Origin: Nitriliruptorales bacterium
GTDB taxonomy: Bacteria > Actinomycetota > Nitriliruptoria > Euzebyales > Egibacteraceae
Length of the DNA: 24,201 nt
Reading direction: 5' to 3'
Assembly: GCA_007126835.1 (NCBI GenBank)
Contig: SLAO01000008.1
Location: 1 to 24,201, forward strand
Part shown: positions 22,437 to 24,201 of the stretch, one piece after another
Layout of the letters: each line of letters opens with the position of its first letter
Position numbering within the stretch: position 1 is the stretch's first letter
Notes under the pieces: model-generated
What the model was told of the DNA's origin: nothing
The model's input: only the letters and a program-made list of their open reading frames with translations
Database searches by the model: none
Program-made: the position numbers and the translations under genes

Positions 22437-22946
22437 ATGCGAGTAAGGGACGTCATGCGGGCTGACCCCGTGACAGTAGGACCCACGGCCACGGTGGCAG
22501 AAGCGCGCTGTCTGGCGGAGCAGGCCAGCGTGCGCCACGTGGTCGTCGTCGACGGCTCACGCGTGCTCGGCATCGTCGAGGAAGATGGGCTGTGGATCGC
22601 CGCTGAGGACGTGCTGCGCACCGCAGCCGGCTTGCAAGGCTCGCTGACCGCCCGGGACGATCGAGCGGTACGGCAGGCGATGCACCCAGCCACTCCCGTG
22701 CTGACACCCCACGAGTCCTTGCAGACGGCTGCTCGCGTGATGCTGCTCAAGCAGCGCACGGGGCTGCCGGTCATGGACGGCTTGCGGCTGGCGGGGCTCT
22801 TGACGGTGGACGAGTGCCGTCGCGCGGTGGGCGCCCCCGTCGTCGGCGTGGCCGACGAAGCCTCGGGCCTAGACGAGCCGCCCACTGTCAGCGAACCAGC
22901 GTCTGATGCCGACACCGGGCCTGACCCCGACGCGGACGTGGCCTGA
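22437..22946 (+). CDS. Two-CBS-domain protein
   Basis: The 169-residue protein starts at the ATG at 22437, nine bases after CGGAGGG. CBS 1 covers about 1-55 (VRDVMRADPVTVGPTATVAEA, HVVVVDGSRVLGIVEED). CBS 2 covers about 75-130 (VRQAMHPATPVLTPHESLQTAA, GLPVMDGLRLAGLLTVDEC). A tandem CBS pair (Bateman module) usually binds adenine nucleotides and reports energy state to a partner. It is followed by a ~35-residue acidic, disordered tail (DADTGPDPDADVA). It has no fused enzyme, so it is a free sensor with an unknown partner. Confidence 0.88.
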   Translation: MRVRDVMRADPVTVGPTATVAEARCLAEQASVRHVVVVDGSRVLGIVEEDGLWIAAEDVLRTAAGLQGSLTARDDRAVRQAMHPATPVLTPHESLQTAARVMLLKQRTGLPVMDGLRLAGLLTVDECRRAVGAPVVGVADEASGLDEPPTVSEPASDADTGPDPDADVA

Positions 22947-23030
22947 CTGCAGCCGTACCCGGATGCCGGGGTACGGTGGGGGCCCACGCTCCCAGCAGCC
23001 GACCGACTGCCAGCGGCAAGGAGACTTCCG

Positions 23031-23432
23031 ATGCCTGCGATCCTCACCTTGACGGTGATCGTCGTCCTCGTGTTGGTGGTCGCCTTGTTCTTGCGAGACG
23101 CGAAGCAAGCCCAGCAGCGCCACGCCGGGACGCAGCAAGAGTCGGGCGCGTCCGACGTCGTCTCCCACCACGAGGCCCCAGCCCTGCCCGACGCCCCCCC
23201 AGCGCTCGACACCCCGGCGATCGACAGCGAGGAGCTCGCCGAGCACGTGCGCGGGCTGCGCGACGCAGTGGATGCGGGGCTGATCGGTCGCGAGGAGGCA
23301 GTGGACAGCATCATCCGCCAGTCCGGCGGGAGTATCGGGACCGAGGCCGCCGCGCAGCTGCTCGACGGTGCCGACGAGGCGCCCGAGCAAGGCAGCGAGC
23401 ACAGGCCCGGCGGCGAGCCTGGCCGGGAGTAG
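23031..23432 (+). CDS. Small membrane-anchored hypothetical protein
   Basis: The 133-residue protein starts at the ATG at 23031, eight bases after AAGGAG. Residues 4-22 form a single membrane helix (ILTLTVIVVLVLVVALFL) followed by positive R/K residues, so the anchor likely points its remainder into the cytoplasm. A Pro/Ala linker leads to a helical segment at about 68-112 (SEELAEHVRGLRDAVDAGLIGREEAVDSIIRQSG), with a disordered acidic/Gly tail. No family is recognised. It converges over eight bases with the gene that closes the window. Confidence 0.6.
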   Translation: MPAILTLTVIVVLVLVVALFLRDAKQAQQRHAGTQQESGASDVVSHHEAPALPDAPPALDTPAIDSEELAEHVRGLRDAVDAGLIGREEAVDSIIRQSGGSIGTEAAAQLLDGADEAPEQGSEHRPGGEPGRE

Positions 23433-23440
23433 GACGACGG

Positions 23441-24201
23441 TCAGTCCAGCCCGAGCGCCGAGCGGCCCAACTCGACATCGGGCGCGAGCGCGAAGCTGAC
23501 CTCGTCCCCGTCGCAGTCGCGGACGAACGTGTCCCGGTCGCCCTCCCACGCCGCGTCGTCGGTCTCCTGCCCGTCGGCCACATCGACGTACCACGCCGGC
23601 AGCGCGTCACAGGCTTCCTCGGCCCGCTCGTCGTCGGCGAAGCGCCACGCCCCGACCACCACGAGCTCGTCGCCGCGCTCCCAGCCGGTCAGCGCGCCGG
23701 CGCGCCATGCCGGCCAGGTCGAGGATCCGGCTTGCCCCTGGTCGCTGCCGGCGGACCCGAACAGCGCCAGCAGGTCGAACGCGCCGAACGACGAGGACAA
23801 GACCTCCTCGAAGTCGTCGCCCGGCGCCGACCCGGCGTCGATCGACTGACCTTCGAAACCGTCCATGTAGGCCTCGGGGTCGAGCACCTCGAGCGTGGTC
23901 GTCGGCGGCTCCTCCAGCGCCGCGTCCACTGCCTCGTAGCCGCCTTCCTCGATCAGAGCGGCGGCGAAGCGCTCACCAGCGACGTAGGGGAAGACGAAGG
24001 TCTCCACGACGTAGGACGGAACGTCGTCGAGCACGGCGAGCTGCTGTTGGGCGTCGGCGAGCTGGTCGCGACCCGCCTCTTCGCGTTCCTCCTCGGTCTG
24101 ATGGGTCGCCGCCCACTCCTCCTCCAGCAAGACCGCGTCGCCTTCGACCACCGATAGGAACGCCATCGCCGCGTCTGGTTGGTCGACCGGGATGTCGTCG
24201 A
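23441..24201 (-). CDS. Possible metalloprotease-like secreted or membrane protein, C-terminal part (5' end outside window)
   Basis: The frame stays open to the window edge, giving about 253 residues (DDIPVDQPDAAMAFLSVVEGDA at the visible start). It is very acidic and lacks further hydrophobic helices. The segments VEGDAVLLEEEW, FVFPYVAGERFAAALIEEGGYEAVDAALEEPPTTTLEVLDPEAY match, by eye, the C-terminal region of zinc peptidase-like proteins in which a GGY/W-x-x-V-x-x-A and P-P-x-x-x-x-x-V-L-H-P pattern follows the HExxH helix. That helix would lie outside the window, so activity cannot be judged. Two cysteines (about 55 residues apart) lie near the end. The identification is weak. Confidence 0.45.
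   Translation of the reverse strand, partial: DDIPVDQPDAAMAFLSVVEGDAVLLEEEWAATHQTEEEREEAGRDQLADAQQQLAVLDDVPSYVVETFVFPYVAGERFAAALIEEGGYEAVDAALEEPPTTTLEVLDPEAYMDGFEGQSIDAGSAPGDDFEEVLSSSFGAFDLLALFGSAGSDQGQAGSSTWPAWRAGALTGWERGDELVVVGAWRFADDERAEEACDALPAWYVDVADGQETDDAAWEGDRDTFVRDCDGDEVSFALAPDVELGRSALGLD

Noticed and set aside
1..24201. CRISPR arrays, tRNA/rRNA genes, insertion sequences, prophage genes
   Set aside because: No regularly spaced short repeats, cloverleaf-like tRNA sequence, transposase or integrase motif was noticed by eye.

Overview
The window is very GC-rich and gene-dense, with strongly G/C-biased third codon positions and many GTG starts. The gene families (DUF222/HNH 13E12-type endonuclease, GAF-ANTAR regulators, SpoIIE/PP2C phosphatases with RsbW-like kinases, homodimeric AceE, MetOD1, BNR protein plus MoaD-like pair) point to a chromosomal segment of an actinomycetote, possibly a deep-branching class. 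No rRNA, tRNA, CRISPR array or insertion sequence was seen. The genus cannot be named from this sequence alone.

Layout. (1) 3-2000: tail of an HNH endonuclease with a 60-bp tandem repeat, then a divergent metal-response pair (thioredoxin-fold CPNW protein and a three-cysteine MerR regulator) around a perfect MerR-type operator, then a 5'-truncated membrane protein behind an AT-rich patch. (2) 2212-8339: a PolX-like protein whose polymerase centre has decayed but whose PHP domain is intact, a stand-alone pyruvate dehydrogenase E1 (AceE), and an acyltransferase-3 membrane protein. (3) 8415-14344: a signalling block of three GAF-ANTAR proteins in alternating orientation, an RsbW-like anti-sigma kinase, a tiny zinc-ribbon protein, and a translationally coupled MetOD1 sensor with a PAS/GAF/PP2C phosphatase. 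(4) 14347-17987: a luciferase-like flavin oxidoreductase, an Asp-box (BNR) repeat protein coupled to a MoaD/ThiS-like protein ending in Gly-Gly, and a CDF metal efflux pump that lacks a normal start codon. (5) 18003-21923, minus strand: a Tm-1-like pair (ATP-binding UPF0261 and TIM-barrel halves as separate genes) followed by a second PAS-GAF-PP2C phosphatase. (6) 22065-24201: a Phd/YefM-like small protein, a two-CBS protein, a small membrane-anchored protein, and the C-terminal part of a possible metalloprotease that runs off the window.

How the genes may work together. Regions 3 and 5 carry most parts of a partner-switching and antitermination network: ligand-sensing GAF, PAS and MetOD1 domains, PP2C phosphatases, an anti-sigma kinase and RNA-binding ANTAR outputs. 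No STAS anti-anti-sigma factor or sigma factor lies in the window. The most interesting leads are hairpins beside the ribosome-binding sites of all three GAF-ANTAR genes, the MetOD1-phosphatase couple, the catalytically degenerate PolX, the possible ATC start of the CDF pump, and the BNR/MoaD-like couple.
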